This document shows, one piece after another, positions 1 through 6,376 of a stretch of DNA of 6,376 nucleotides (its first letter is position 1; each line of letters begins with the position of its first letter). The DNA comes from an uncultured Alphaproteobacteria bacterium. Lineage in GTDB: Bacteria; Pseudomonadota; Alphaproteobacteria; Puniceispirillales; UBA1172. The translations under genes were made by a program, and so were the position numbers. Below the pieces are notes generated by a model. It made no database searches and had not been told where the DNA came from. It was given only the letters and a program-made list of their open reading frames with translations. The DNA is taken from assembly GCA_913056245.1 (NCBI GenBank), contig CAJXME010000068.1, positions 1 through 6,376 on the forward strand. Reading direction: 5' to 3'.

Positions 1-1
1 G

Positions 2-277
2 ATCGCCTCCATGACGACCCTGCCGGTCTTGGGCGTGCCAGTTGAAAGCCAAGCGTTGAAAGGCATGGATTCGCTCCTATCAATTGTGCAAATGCCCGGC
101 GGCGTTCCTGTGGGGACGCTTGCGATTGGTAAAGCTGGCGCGATCAACGCTGGCCTTCTTGCCGCCAGCATACTTTCCCTTCATGACGCTGATATTGCTG
201 AACGTCTCGCAGCATGGCGCCAAAAACAAAGCGATAGCGTCGGCGAAACCCCGCAAAAAGATGATGCCCATGGCTAA
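2..277 (+). CDS. purE: PurE, N5-carboxyaminoimidazole ribonucleotide mutase (class I), 3' end only
   Basis: This is the C-terminal part (91 residues visible) of PurE, the cytoplasmic mutase that converts N5-CAIR to CAIR in de novo purine synthesis, using the product of PurK. The reading frame is open from the left edge, so the start lies outside the window. The segment [20 protein letters not shown] followed by [20 protein letters not shown] is the conserved C-terminal half of class I PurE, which works with PurK. After the conserved core there is a polar tail ending in DDAHG that is not part of the family signature. The stop codon TAA lies inside the start of purK, so the two genes overlap by about 8 bp in different frames, which fits translational coupling. 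Assignment is firm; the N-terminal half and active-site loop cannot be checked. Confidence 0.96.
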   Translation: MASMTTLPVLGVPVESQALKGMDSLLSIVQMPGGVPVGTLAIGKAGAINAGLLAASILSLHDADIAERLAAWRQKQSDSVGETPQKDDAHG

Positions 278-1346
278 GCCTCTTCCGGAAGGCGCGGTGC
301 TGGGGATTCTTGGCGGCGGGCAATTGGGGCGGATGACCGCCATCGCCGCCGCTGAACTCGGCTATAAAGTGCATATTTTCGCCCCTCAAGGCGATGCGCC
401 GGCTTGTGATTTCGCCGCCGCCACCACCCGCGCTGATTACACCGATGACGACGCGCTCAAATCCTTTGGCATGGCCATTGATGCCGTGACCAGCGAATTT
501 GAAAACGTGCCCGCCACGGTGATGGATACACTGGCGCAATATGTCCCCGTCAGCCCCGGGCGGGCGGCGCTCGAAGTCGCCCAACATCGGATTGCGGAAA
601 AGACGCTGGCGGCTAAAATTGGGATTGCCGTGCCGCGATTTGCCGCGATCACCAGCGCCCAAGATTTGGCATCCGCCATGGCCGATATGCCCCATGGCGC
701 GATCTTAAAAACCTGCCGTCTTGGCTATGATGGCAAGGGGCAAGCTCGGCTAGCCGCAGGCGATGATCTTGACGCCGCTTGGCAAAGTCTTGGCAGCGAT
801 GATTGCATTCTCGAAGAACGCATCGCCTTTTCCGCCGAAGCCAGTTTCCTTGTGGCGCGGACAAGCGATGGCCAGATCAAGCATTTCCCCGCCAGCATCA
901 ACCATCATGAAAACGGGATTCTATCGCAATCCCGCGCGCCTGCTGATCCTGCGCTGTTATCCGATGATTATCTGAAACAAGGGCAAGACATGGTCGCCGC
1001 TCTTGCGGAAGCCCTCGAATTGGTTGGCGTTTTGGCGATGGAAACCTTCATCACGGCAGATGGCCTGATCTTTAATGAAATTGCCCCGCGTCCGCATAAT
1101 TCCTTTCATTGGACGATTGAAGGCACTAAAACCAGCCAATTTGCGCAATTGGTGCGCGCGGTGATGGGCTTGCCGCTTGGCGATACCGCCGCCATGGGGC
1201 GCTGGCAGATGGATAACATCCTTGGCGAAGATATGGCGAAACTGGACGCCGCGCTCGGTGAAGAGGGCGTCTTTGTGCATCGCTATGGCAAAGCCGCCGC
1301 TAAGCCCGGCCGCAAGATGGCGCATCTCACCCGCAAACTGGATTAA
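270..1346 (+). CDS. purK: PurK, N5-carboxyaminoimidazole ribonucleotide synthase
   Basis: PurK uses ATP and bicarbonate to carboxylate AIR to N5-CAIR, the substrate of PurE encoded just upstream. The protein is 358 residues from the chosen start, a normal length. The N-terminal pre-ATP-grasp fold begins with [11 protein letters not shown] (about residues 12-22). EFENVP is at 76-81, the ATP-grasp lysine motif [12 protein letters not shown] at 147-158, EER at 182-184, and the metal/nucleotide segment [18 protein letters not shown] at 268-285. The frame is open back to 84, but that stretch is purE coding sequence. ATGs at 261, 264 and 270 are the realistic starts. I chose 270 because [18 protein letters not shown] matches the usual PurK N-terminus and AAAAG lies 9 nt upstream. 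The Shine-Dalgarno match is weak, so coupling to purE translation is likely. The 261 and 264 starts remain possible. Confidence 0.95.
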   Translation: MAKPLPEGAVLGILGGGQLGRMTAIAAAELGYKVHIFAPQGDAPACDFAAATTRADYTDDDALKSFGMAIDAVTSEFENVPATVMDTLAQYVPVSPGRAALEVAQHRIAEKTLAAKIGIAVPRFAAITSAQDLASAMADMPHGAILKTCRLGYDGKGQARLAAGDDLDAAWQSLGSDDCILEERIAFSAEASFLVARTSDGQIKHFPASINHHENGILSQSRAPADPALLSDDYLKQGQDMVAALAEALELVGVLAMETFITADGLIFNEIAPRPHNSFHWTIEGTKTSQFAQLVRAVMGLPLGDTAAMGRWQMDNILGEDMAKLDAALGEEGVFVHRYGKAAAKPGRKMAHLTRKLD

Positions 1347-1350
1347 GCAA

Positions 1351-1401
1351 GACGCCTTGAATTAAGACCGCTGACCCAGCGTTTCCAATTCAAACGGCGT
1401 C
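1351..1401. repeat. Imperfect stem-loop at the convergent purK/metA junction
   Basis: GACGCCTTGAATT at 1351-1363 pairs with AATTCAAACGGCGTC at 1387-1401, giving 13 base pairs interrupted by a 2-nt bulge (AC, 1394-1395). Inside the loop a second hairpin, CGCTG-ACC-CAGCG, occupies 1369-1381. The structure covers the 15-bp gap between the purK and metA stop codons and the last codons of metA. Neither side has a strong T-tract, so it is not a textbook intrinsic terminator. It could still mark or protect the 3' ends of both convergent transcripts. The pairing is read from the sequence; the function is inference. Confidence 0.5.
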
Positions 1402-2285
1402 GCTTGATAAAGGTCATGAATCCAATTGGCCATGAACAAATAGGCAAAAGGTCGCCAGAAATTCACCGGCGTCTTGGTGGGGTCATCATCAGGGAAATAA
1501 TGTTCCGGCAGAGCCGTTGATAGCCCTTCGGCGGCATCACGGTGATATTCCGCCGCCAGCGTTTCGGCGTCATATTCCAAATGGTTGAGGATAAAAATAT
1601 CGCCATTGTTTTTATCGCGCACCATGCCGGGGCCAGCCACCGCGCTATCGGCCAGCAATTCCAACGCATCACAAGCGACAATTTCTTTGCGGTCATTAAA
1701 GGTATGGCGTGACACAGGCATGGGGAAATTATCGGTAAAGCCTTTCATCAGGCGCGATGTGTTTTCCGTCACCTCATGATTAAAAACGCCAAACCGTTTC
1801 GCATCAAGCCCATGTTTTGGGATGCCATGGAGATGGTTGAGCAAGGCCTGCGCCCCCCAACATATCCCCAATCGGCGGAAGCAATGCGTCTTTGACCAAT
1901 TCATGATCTCAACCAGTTCCGGCCAATAATTCACTTCATCAAAGGGCATGATTTCCACCGGCGCGCCCGTGATGATGATCGCGTCAAAAAACTCATCTTT
2001 AATATCATCAAGGCTGCGGTAATACCGCCTCAGATACCCCGGCTCGGTGTTGCGAGGCGTATAGCTGGCCGTTGTCATCAAAGTGAGTTCCAGCTGCAAA
2101 GGTGAATTCCCCAGCAGGCGCGCGAACTGAATCTCCGTTTCTTTTTTCTTCGGCATCAAGTTGAGCAAAATCAATTTCAGCGGACGGATATCCTGCTGCA
2201 TCGCCGCATCGCTGAAAATCAGGTCGACGTTTTCTTCTTCAAGCACGGCGCGTGCGGGCAAATCATGTTGAATTTTAATGGGCAT
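1362..2285 (-). CDS. metA: MetA-family homoserine O-acyltransferase, predicted acetyl-CoA-specific
   Basis: This enzyme acylates the hydroxyl of L-homoserine, the first committed step of methionine synthesis. It is 307 residues, close to E. coli MetA and nearly collinear with it. It starts MPIKI and has RPLKLILLNLMPKKKETE at 34-51. Catalytic Cys142 lies in GICWGAQ, and His235 and Glu237 in NHLEYDA, at the same numbers as in E. coli. Residue 111, in GAPVEIMPF, is Glu; E. coli has Gly there. Family work has linked Glu111 to acetyl-CoA use and Gly111 to succinyl-CoA use, so I predict homoserine O-acetyltransferase (MetAA) despite the classic name. The gene lies 66 bp downstream of coq9 on the same strand, with no terminator between them, so it is probably cotranscribed. 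The Shine-Dalgarno region is weak, but the N-terminus matches the family, so this start is secure. The 3' end converges on purK. Confidence 0.95.
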   Translation of the reverse strand: MPIKIQHDLPARAVLEEENVDLIFSDAAMQQDIRPLKLILLNLMPKKKETEIQFARLLGNSPLQLELTLMTTASYTPRNTEPGYLRRYYRSLDDIKDEFFDAIIITGAPVEIMPFDEVNYWPELVEIMNWSKTHCFRRLGICWGAQALLNHLHGIPKHGLDAKRFGVFNHEVTENTSRLMKGFTDNFPMPVSRHTFNDRKEIVACDALELLADSAVAGPGMVRDKNNGDIFILNHLEYDAETLAAEYHRDAAEGLSTALPEHYFPDDDPTKTPVNFWRPFAYLFMANWIHDLYQATPFELETLGQRS

Positions 2286-2351
2286 GGTACAAACTTTATT
2301 GGCTATGACCTCAATCAGAGGCGATTCTTCTGGAAAAGACGATGCGGGGGA

Positions 2352-3023
2352 TTAAGAAGGATGCCGCATGGGCATTCGACCCAGAATTTTGCCAGCCATT
2401 TTCAGGCCCATCTGCGCGGCTTTTTTAGCCGGTGCTGTGACTTTTGGAATCATGGCGACTTCGCGCAAACGTTGATCAAGGAAGGCTTCGACCTTGCCGC
2501 GATCAGCATTGGCATTCGCCACCCAATAGAGCAACGTGGCGGAATAGACCCCTGCCAAGGTTGCGCGTTTGGTGTAAAAAGAGAAATCCACCGACCGATC
2601 CCCCGTCAATCGCCAAATGCGATCCACGGTTCGGTAAAGCGTCGATGCCGCCACTTGCGCGTGTTGCGGTTGCGCCAACAGTTTCAGCCCTTGGGAAACC
2701 GCGTCACGATGCGCTTCGGCATTGTCCAAGCGGCATAGAATCGCCTCCCGAATAATGGCGCTAATCTTTTCTGGGCGCGGGTCGAGCGAATCGAGGGATC
2801 GCGCCATTTGCACATCCGCCAAATCGGTGAAAGCATCAACCGCCGCGGCATCAGATGGCAAGATGGTTTTGGCCTCGTCATAAGATAGGCCAAGGTCTTC
2901 CGCCGCCGACCGCAAACACGCATCGCTCCAGCCGTCAAACGGCACATGAACGAGCATAGCCGTCACCAAGGCTTCCCGGATATCCGATTGGGTCTGTCCC
3001 GAATGTTGATCAGTTTTCGCCAT
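2352..3023 (-). CDS. coq9: COQ9 family protein, ubiquinone biosynthesis accessory factor
   Basis: The 223-residue product belongs to the COQ9 family, whose eukaryotic members bind isoprenoid lipid with a TetR-like fold and assist the hydroxylation enzyme COQ7 in ubiquinone synthesis. Recognisable segments are the helical N-terminal part with VPFDGWSDACLRSAAEDLG at about 27-45, the central VDRIWRLTGDRSVDFSFYTKR (133-153), LAGVYSATLLYW (156-167), and FLDQRLREV (181-189). The C-terminus (about 197-216) is basic and helical, which would suit membrane contact as in human COQ9; that is inference. AGGTG lies 4 nt before the ATG, supporting the start. A sigma70-like promoter is visible upstream. It is the first gene of a likely coq9-metA transcript and is divergent from rpsU. 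The family is well supported by sequence pattern; the exact bacterial role is less well established. Confidence 0.9.
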   Translation of the reverse strand: MAKTDQHSGQTQSDIREALVTAMLVHVPFDGWSDACLRSAAEDLGLSYDEAKTILPSDAAAVDAFTDLADVQMARSLDSLDPRPEKISAIIREAILCRLDNAEAHRDAVSQGLKLLAQPQHAQVAASTLYRTVDRIWRLTGDRSVDFSFYTKRATLAGVYSATLLYWVANANADRGKVEAFLDQRLREVAMIPKVTAPAKKAAQMGLKMAGKILGRMPMRHPS

Positions 3024-3045
3024 AACGCACCTAATCTCTTTGCTT

Positions 3046-3075
3046 ATTATATAGGCGGTTTCTTCAAAATTTCAA
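3046..3075 (-). promoter_or_regulatory. Predicted sigma70-type promoter for coq9-metA
   Basis: Read on the minus strand, TTGAAA (plus-strand 3070-3075) is followed after 18 bp by a perfect TATAAT (plus-strand 3046-3051). It lies about 22 bp upstream of the coq9 start codon, so the 5' leader would be only about 15 nt and carry just the AGGTG ribosome-binding site. The match to the consensus is strong, but activity is predicted from sequence only. Confidence 0.6.
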
Positions 3076-3086
3076 AGACAACATCG

Positions 3087-3123
3087 CCATAATCTCAAAA
3101 CTTGCCAATTCTGATGATTATGG
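3087..3123. repeat. 8+8 bp inverted repeat flanking the rpsU -35 box
   Basis: CCATAATC at 3087-3094 and GATTATGG at 3116-3123 are perfect reverse complements separated by 21 bp. The predicted rpsU -35 box (3102-3107) lies in the spacer, and the right arm ends one base before the -10 box. This geometry would suit a dimeric regulator or paired half-sites, but no known operator is recognised. Chance is possible in AT-rich intergenic DNA. Confidence 0.4.
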
Positions 3124-3129
3124 TATAAA
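3102..3129 (+). promoter_or_regulatory. Predicted sigma70-type promoter for rpsU
   Basis: TTGCCA (3102-3107) and TATAAA (3124-3129) are separated by 16 bp. Transcription would begin near 3136, giving a leader of roughly 50 nt before the GTG start. It points away from the coq9 promoter, with about 27 bp between the two -35 boxes, so the divergent genes could share regulation. Predicted from consensus match only. Confidence 0.55.
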
Positions 3130-3140
3130 GCATGCTTTCC

Positions 3141-3156
3141 GGCCATAAGGCCATAA
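3141..3156 (+). repeat. Tandem GGCCATAA repeat in the rpsU leader
   Basis: GGCCATAA occurs twice back to back (3141-3148 and 3149-3156). Because GGCC is self-complementary, the first 12 nt can also fold as a small GGCC-ATAA-GGCC hairpin in the rpsU leader RNA. Two more GCCATAA words lie at 3019-3025 and 3086-3092 in the same intergenic region. Function is unknown. Confidence 0.45.
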
Positions 3157-3170
3157 CTTTTCCATCTTGA

Positions 3171-3175
3171 AAGGA
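3171..3175 (+). promoter_or_regulatory. Ribosome-binding site that fixes the rpsU GTG start
   Basis: AAGGA lies 11 nt before the GTG at 3187 and is the only good Shine-Dalgarno match upstream of rpsU. An in-frame ATG at 3175 runs directly into TGA, so it cannot start the S21 protein. CTTTC at 3135-3139 could pair with GAAAG at 3169-3173 and partly hide the site, enclosing the tandem repeat; this fold is speculative. Confidence 0.55.
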
Positions 3176-3186
3176 TGTGAGAGCCA

Positions 3187-3390
3187 GTGTTTGTTACCGT
3201 CCGCGATAACAATGTTGATCAAGCCCTTCGTGTGCTGAAGAAGAAAATGCAGCGCGAAGGTATGTTCCGCGAAATGAAAAATCGTCGTTCTTATGAAAAG
3301 CCATCTGAACGTCGTGCTCGTGAAGCGGCTGAATCAACTCGCCGCGTGCGCAAATTGATGCGTAAACGCCTTGAACGCGAAGGATTCTAG
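3187..3390 (+). CDS. rpsU: 30S ribosomal protein S21 (bS21)
   Basis: Small, very basic 67-residue protein of the 30S subunit, where bS21 sits near the anti-Shine-Dalgarno end of 16S rRNA and helps initiation. The sequence has the family pattern [20 protein letters not shown] at 3-22, [17 protein letters not shown] at 27-43, and an arginine/lysine-rich helical C-terminus ending RKRLEREGF. The length is typical of alphaproteobacterial S21. The start is GTG, read as Met; no in-frame ATG is available upstream, and the Shine-Dalgarno AAGGA supports it. It has its own predicted promoter and a strong intrinsic terminator, so it is probably monocistronic. Its sequence is more AT-rich and lysine/arginine-dense than its neighbours, as usual for a ribosomal protein gene. 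Confidence 0.96.
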   Translation: MFVTVRDNNVDQALRVLKKKMQREGMFREMKNRRSYEKPSERRAREAAESTRRVRKLMRKRLEREGF

Positions 3391-3415
3391 TCCTTGCTTG
3401 TGAAGCAAACTGGGG

Positions 3416-3445
3416 AAAGCCGCCGCAAGGTGGCTTTTTCTTTTT
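3416..3445 (+). terminator. Intrinsic terminator of rpsU
   Basis: AAAGCCGCC (3416-3424) pairs with GGTGGCTTT (3429-3437), one pair being G-U, around a GCAA tetraloop. The T-rich run continues through 3445, broken by one C. It begins 26 nt after the rpsU stop codon. This is a textbook rho-independent terminator. Confidence 0.9.
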
Positions 3446-3480
3446 GCGGATCGTTTTTGCAAAGACTAGGCTGATATCAA

Positions 3481-3927
3481 ATGACTTGCCCTCCCCTCAC
3501 CATCCGCGGCTATCGCGATGACGACCATGACGGCCTTGCCGCGCTATACGGGCTTGCCTTTCCCGATGATCCGCCATGGAATAAGCCGGGTGATATGATC
3601 GCCAGCAAAATCGCTTTTGATCGCGACGGTTTACGGGTGGGCTTGATCGGCGGCCAAGTCGTGGCCAGCGTCATGGCAGGCTATGACGGGCATCGCGGCT
3701 GGATCAATGCGCTTGCGGTTCATCCTGATCACCGCGGCCAAGGCTATGGTGCTGCCATCATGAGCCATGCGGTCGCGTTTCTGACGGAACGCGGCACGGT
3801 TAAAATCAACCTGCAAATCCGTGGCGATAACCACCGCCTTCAGCGCTATTACGAAAGCCTTGGCTTTGAAACCGAAGATCGCCTGTCGATGGGACTGTTA
3901 ACCGCCCTCGGCAAAGCCTATCGCTAA
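3481..3927 (+). CDS. GNAT family N-acetyltransferase, YpeA-like
   Basis: The 148-residue product has the single-domain GNAT fold, which transfers an acetyl group from acetyl-CoA to an amine. The acetyl-CoA pyrophosphate-binding motif A is LAVHPDHRGQGYGAAIM (78-94), with the R-G-Q-G-Y-G core at 85-90. VMAGYDGHRGWINAL at 64-78 and the C-terminal LQRYYESLGFETEDRLSMG (120-138) resemble the E. coli YpeA group, whose substrate I do not know. The N-terminal TIRGYRDDD begins strand 1 of the fold, so the ATG at 3481 is reasonable. Only AGG 10 nt upstream serves as a Shine-Dalgarno match. I see no convincing promoter between the rpsU terminator and this gene, so expression may depend on terminator read-through or a weak promoter. 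It converges on pntB. Family assignment is sure; substrate is unknown. Confidence 0.9.
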   Translation: MTCPPLTIRGYRDDDHDGLAALYGLAFPDDPPWNKPGDMIASKIAFDRDGLRVGLIGGQVVASVMAGYDGHRGWINALAVHPDHRGQGYGAAIMSHAVAFLTERGTVKINLQIRGDNHRLQRYYESLGFETEDRLSMGLLTALGKAYR

Positions 3928-3953
3928 ATTACCCCATCCATACAACCGGCCAT

Positions 3954-3993
3954 AAAAAAGGCGGGTCTGATCGAAACCAGCCCGCCTTCTTTT
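3954..3993. terminator. Bidirectional intrinsic terminator between the GNAT gene and pntB
   Basis: GGCGGG (3960-3965) pairs with CCCGCC (3981-3986), and CTG (3967-3969) with CAG (3978-3980), with a single bulged T at 3966. The stem is flanked by an A-run on the left (3954-3959) and TTCTTTT on the right (3987-3993), so it has a T-tract when read in either direction. It sits between two convergent genes and can end both transcripts. Confidence 0.88.
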
Positions 3994-4007
3994 GCGTTAT
4001 TGGCGCT

Positions 4008-5381
4008 TTAGTTGATTTGCGCCAAAAGGCTATCAACGCTCGCTTTCGCGTCACCATAGAACATCCGCGTGTTCTCTTTATAGAAGAGTGGGTTTTCAAT
4101 CCCCGAATACCCCGTGCCTTGCCCGCGCTTAGAGACAAAGACTTGCTTGGCTTTCCACACTTCCAAGACCGGCATGCCCGCGATGGGCGAATTGGGGTCT
4201 TCTTGGGCGGCGGGATTAACGATATCGTTTGATCCCACCACGATCACCACATCGGTGCTGGGGAAATCATCATTGATTTCATCCATCTCCAAGACAATGT
4301 CATAGGGCACTTTGGCTTCGGCCAAGAGCACGTTCATATGCCCCGGCAAGCGGCCTGCCACAGGGTGGATGGCAAAGCGAACCGATTTGCCTTGCGCCCG
4401 CAGACGGCGTGTCAATTCTGAGATGGATTGCTGGGCTTGCGCCACCGCCATCCCATAACCGGGAACAATCACGATGCTATCGGCATCATTGAGGGCTGAA
4501 GCCACGCCATCAACATCGATCGCGATTTGCTCGCCTTCGATTTCCATGGCGGGGCCTTTGGCATCGCCCCATCCGCCAAGGATCACGGAGACAAAGTGAC
4601 GGTTCATCGCCTTACACATAATGTAAGACAAGATCGCCCCCGATGACCCCACCAGCGCGCCAGTCACAATCAACAAGTCATTGCCCAGCAAGAAGCCTGT
4701 GGCCGCCGCCGCCCATCCTGAATACGAATTGAGCATCGACACCACCACCGGCATATCGGCGCCGCCAATGGCCATCACCATATGAACGCCCAAAATAAAG
4801 GCCAAAGCCGTCATCACATAAAGCGTCCAAGACCCAGCGTGGTTCATATACATAACCATCAAGACCAGCGAGCCCACCACAATCGCGATATTCCACATAT
4901 TGCGGCCGGGAATGATCAGCGCTTTACCGTTGATCGACCCTGCCAGTTTCCCATAGGCGATGATCGACCCCGTGAAGGTCACCGCGCCGATAAAGACGCC
5001 GAGGAAAATTTCCACTTCATGGATGATGCGTTCCGCGTTGGAGGCAAAATCATGCACCGACAAATCCGAATTGATCCCGATAAACACCGCCGCAAGACCA
5101 ACAAAGGAATGCAAGGCCGCCACCAATTGAGGCATGCCCGTCATCTCCACACGATTGGCGACAACCGCCCCGATCAGCGCGCCGATTACAATCGAGCCGA
5201 TCAGCATGGTCGATGGCGCGACGTTTGAGCCGATGATGGTCGCGGCCACAGCAATCGCCATCCCGATAATGCCATACCAAACGGCGCGTTTCGCGCTTTC
5301 CTGATTGGAGAGTCCGCCGAGCGATAGAATAAATAGGACAGTGGCTGAAATATACGCCGCAGTTTGAAGTCCGAATGTCAT
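4008..5381 (-). CDS. pntB: PntB, NAD(P) transhydrogenase subunit beta
   Basis: Beta subunit of the proton-translocating transhydrogenase of the inner membrane, which uses the proton gradient to drive hydride transfer from NADH to NADP+ and so supplies NADPH. It is 457 residues, close to E. coli PntB. About the first 265 residues are hydrophobic membrane segments (domain II), including His91 in [10 protein letters not shown], matching the E. coli proton-channel histidine. The rest is the soluble NADP(H)-binding domain III, with the fingerprint [12 protein letters not shown] (306-317), [18 protein letters not shown] (336-353), [12 protein letters not shown] (381-392), and the lid-like [17 protein letters not shown] (418-434) followed by FYGDAK. 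GGAGG lies 8 nt before the ATG (plus-strand 5390-5394), fixing the start. It follows pntA by 17 bp in one operon and ends at a terminator shared with the GNAT gene. Confidence 0.97.
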   Translation of the reverse strand: MTFGLQTAAYISATVLFILSLGGLSNQESAKRAVWYGIIGMAIAVAATIIGSNVAPSTMLIGSIVIGALIGAVVANRVEMTGMPQLVAALHSFVGLAAVFIGINSDLSVHDFASNAERIIHEVEIFLGVFIGAVTFTGSIIAYGKLAGSINGKALIIPGRNMWNIAIVVGSLVLMVMYMNHAGSWTLYVMTALAFILGVHMVMAIGGADMPVVVSMLNSYSGWAAAATGFLLGNDLLIVTGALVGSSGAILSYIMCKAMNRHFVSVILGGWGDAKGPAMEIEGEQIAIDVDGVASALNDADSIVIVPGYGMAVAQAQQSISELTRRLRAQGKSVRFAIHPVAGRLPGHMNVLLAEAKVPYDIVLEMDEINDDFPSTDVVIVVGSNDIVNPAAQEDPNSPIAGMPVLEVWKAKQVFVSKRGQGTGYSGIENPLFYKENTRMFYGDAKASVDSLLAQIN

Positions 5382-5398
5382 TTCTCTATCCTCCGGCC

Positions 5399-6376
5399 TT
5401 AAGATTTATTGAACATTTGCAACATGCGGCGCGTTACCATGAACCCACCGACAATGTTGATTGTTGCGATTAATACTGAAATCGCGGCGAGGATCGTGAT
5501 GATCGAATGGCCGGTATCCAACTGCAACAAGGCGCCCACAATGATGATGCCTGAAATCGCATTGGTGACCGCCATCAATGGCGTGTGCAAGGAATGCGCA
5601 ACCCCCCAAATGACTTGGAAACCCACGAAAACCGCCAGCACAAACACGATGAAATGCTGCATGAAATTCGGCGGCGCATAAAGGCCGATAATGCCCATCA
5701 CCGCCGCGCCCAACACCAGCAAAAGCGTTTGTTGACGCCCAGCCTTAGCCATCGCCGCGGCTTCATCGGCCGCGATTTCTTCTGGTGTTTTTTGCGGGGT
5801 TTTATCCGCCGGTTTCGCCGCGATCGCCTGCACTTTTGGTGGCGGCGGCGGGAAGGTAATGTCGCCGTCAAAGGTCACGGTCGCGCCACGGATCACATCA
5901 TCTTCCATGTTATGGACAACCTGCCCATCTTTTTCCGGCGTTAAATCAGCCATCATGTGGAAAATGTTATTGGCGTAGAGCGTTGACGCTTGCGTCGCCA
6001 TGCGCGACGGGAAATCCGTATAGCCAATGATGGTGACGCCATTTTTCGTGACGATCTTTTCATCGGCTACGGTAAGTTTGCAATTGCCGCCTTTTTCCGC
6101 GGCAAGATCAACGATGACCGACCCCGGCTTCATGGCCTCAACCATATCCTTGGTCCATAATTCCGGCGCTTCGCGATTTGGAATCAAGGCCGTGGTGATG
6201 ACAATATCAACCTCAGGGGCTTGCTCTCGGAAAAGCGCCAATTGCTTTTCACGGAATTCCGGGCTAGACGGTGCCGCGTAACCTCCAGTGGCGGCTCCAT
6301 CTTGCGAATCCTCAAAATCAAGGAAAAGGAACTCAGCGCCCATGGATTCGATCTGTTCCGCCACTTCAGGGCGAAC
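5399..6376 (-). CDS. pntA: PntA, NAD(P) transhydrogenase subunit alpha, fused form, C-terminal part
   Basis: The frame is open to the right edge, so only the last 325 residues are visible, starting [16 protein letters not shown]. The soluble NAD(H)-binding domain I shows [16 protein letters not shown] (56-71), [20 protein letters not shown] (78-97) and [16 protein letters not shown] (116-131). After FPPPPPK (175-181) comes a charged, Ala/Pro-rich linker of about 35 residues. Four membrane segments follow (about 217-312), with [20 protein letters not shown] at 261-280, ending in [12 protein letters not shown]. Domain I and membrane domain IIa are thus in one polypeptide, as in E. coli, rather than split into pntAA and pntAB as in Rhodospirillum rubrum. 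The valine coded by GTG at 6362-6364 lies within domain I and is not the start. pntB follows after 17 bp. Confidence 0.96.
   Translation of the reverse strand, partial: VRPEVAEQIESMGAEFLFLDFEDSQDGAATGGYAAPSSPEFREKQLALFREQAPEVDIVITTALIPNREAPELWTKDMVEAMKPGSVIVDLAAEKGGNCKLTVADEKIVTKNGVTIIGYTDFPSRMATQASTLYANNIFHMMADLTPEKDGQVVHNMEDDVIRGATVTFDGDITFPPPPPKVQAIAAKPADKTPQKTPEEIAADEAAAMAKAGRQQTLLLVLGAAVMGIIGLYAPPNFMQHFIVFVLAVFVGFQVIWGVAHSLHTPLMAVTNAISGIIIVGALLQLDTGHSIITILAAISVLIATINIVGGFMVTRRMLQMFNKS

Noticed and set aside
84..269. Upstream extension of the purK frame to an ATG at 84
   Set aside because: This stretch is purE coding sequence in another frame, its translation does not resemble PurK, and the family N-terminus begins at about 270.
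144..695. 183-codon minus-strand open frame opposite purE/purK
   Set aside because: Rich in Gly, His and Arg with no family resemblance; it lies across two strongly supported genes and is a compositional shadow.
2286..2351. Possible SAM-II or other SAM-sensing riboswitch before metA
   Set aside because: SAM-II elements often precede metA in alphaproteobacteria, but this 66-nt gap lacks the conserved SAM-II core segments as I know them and shows no comparable pseudoknot pairing.
2265..2738. 157-codon plus-strand open frame opposite coq9
   Set aside because: No domain pattern, and coq9 on the other strand has clear family motifs, a ribosome-binding site and a promoter.
3175..3180. ATG as an alternative rpsU start
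   Set aside because: It is followed immediately by TGA in frame, and the Shine-Dalgarno abuts it with no spacer, so it cannot encode S21.
4782..5228. 148-codon plus-strand open frame opposite pntB
   Set aside because: Its translation is low-complexity, rich in His, Arg, Asp and Gln, with no recognisable domain. It is the antisense shadow of the well-supported pntB.
1..6376. Mobile element, CRISPR array, tRNA or defence system
   Set aside because: No transposase, integrase, regularly spaced repeats or tRNA-like sequence was seen; genes are housekeeping, intact and tightly packed.

Overview
This window looks like ordinary chromosomal DNA of an alphaproteobacterium, with moderate GC and no mobile element. 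The evidence is a COQ9-family ubiquinone-biosynthesis gene, an alphaproteobacterial-type S21 protein, overlapping purE-purK, and a MetA-type homoserine acyltransferase beside them. I would guess something near Rhodospirillales or a marine lineage, but I cannot name the genus. Coding density is high, all genes appear intact, and the only truncated genes are cut by the window edges.

Layout, left to right. (1) The 3' end of purE overlaps the start of purK (+ strand, 1-1346); the two encode consecutive steps from AIR to CAIR in purine synthesis. (2) After a 15-bp convergent junction comes a minus-strand pair, coq9 (2352-3023) followed by metA (1362-2285), probably one transcript. MetA carries Glu at position 111, which predicts acetyl-CoA rather than succinyl-CoA as donor. 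(3) A 163-bp divergent intergenic region (3024-3186) holds a sigma70-like promoter in each direction, an 8+8 bp inverted repeat around the rpsU -35 box, and repeated GCCATAA words. (4) rpsU (+, GTG start) ends in a clear intrinsic terminator. (5) A YpeA-like GNAT acetyltransferase (+, 3481-3927) follows. (6) A bidirectional terminator separates it from the convergent minus-strand pntA-pntB operon (4008-6376), encoding the proton-translocating transhydrogenase; pntA is the fused, E. coli-like form and runs off the right edge.

Taken together these are housekeeping functions: purine, methionine and ubiquinone synthesis, translation, and NADPH supply. I found no sign of an undescribed defence or mobile system. 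The points most worth checking are the MetA donor prediction, the compact regulatory region between coq9 and rpsU, and a long imperfect stem-loop at the purK/metA junction.
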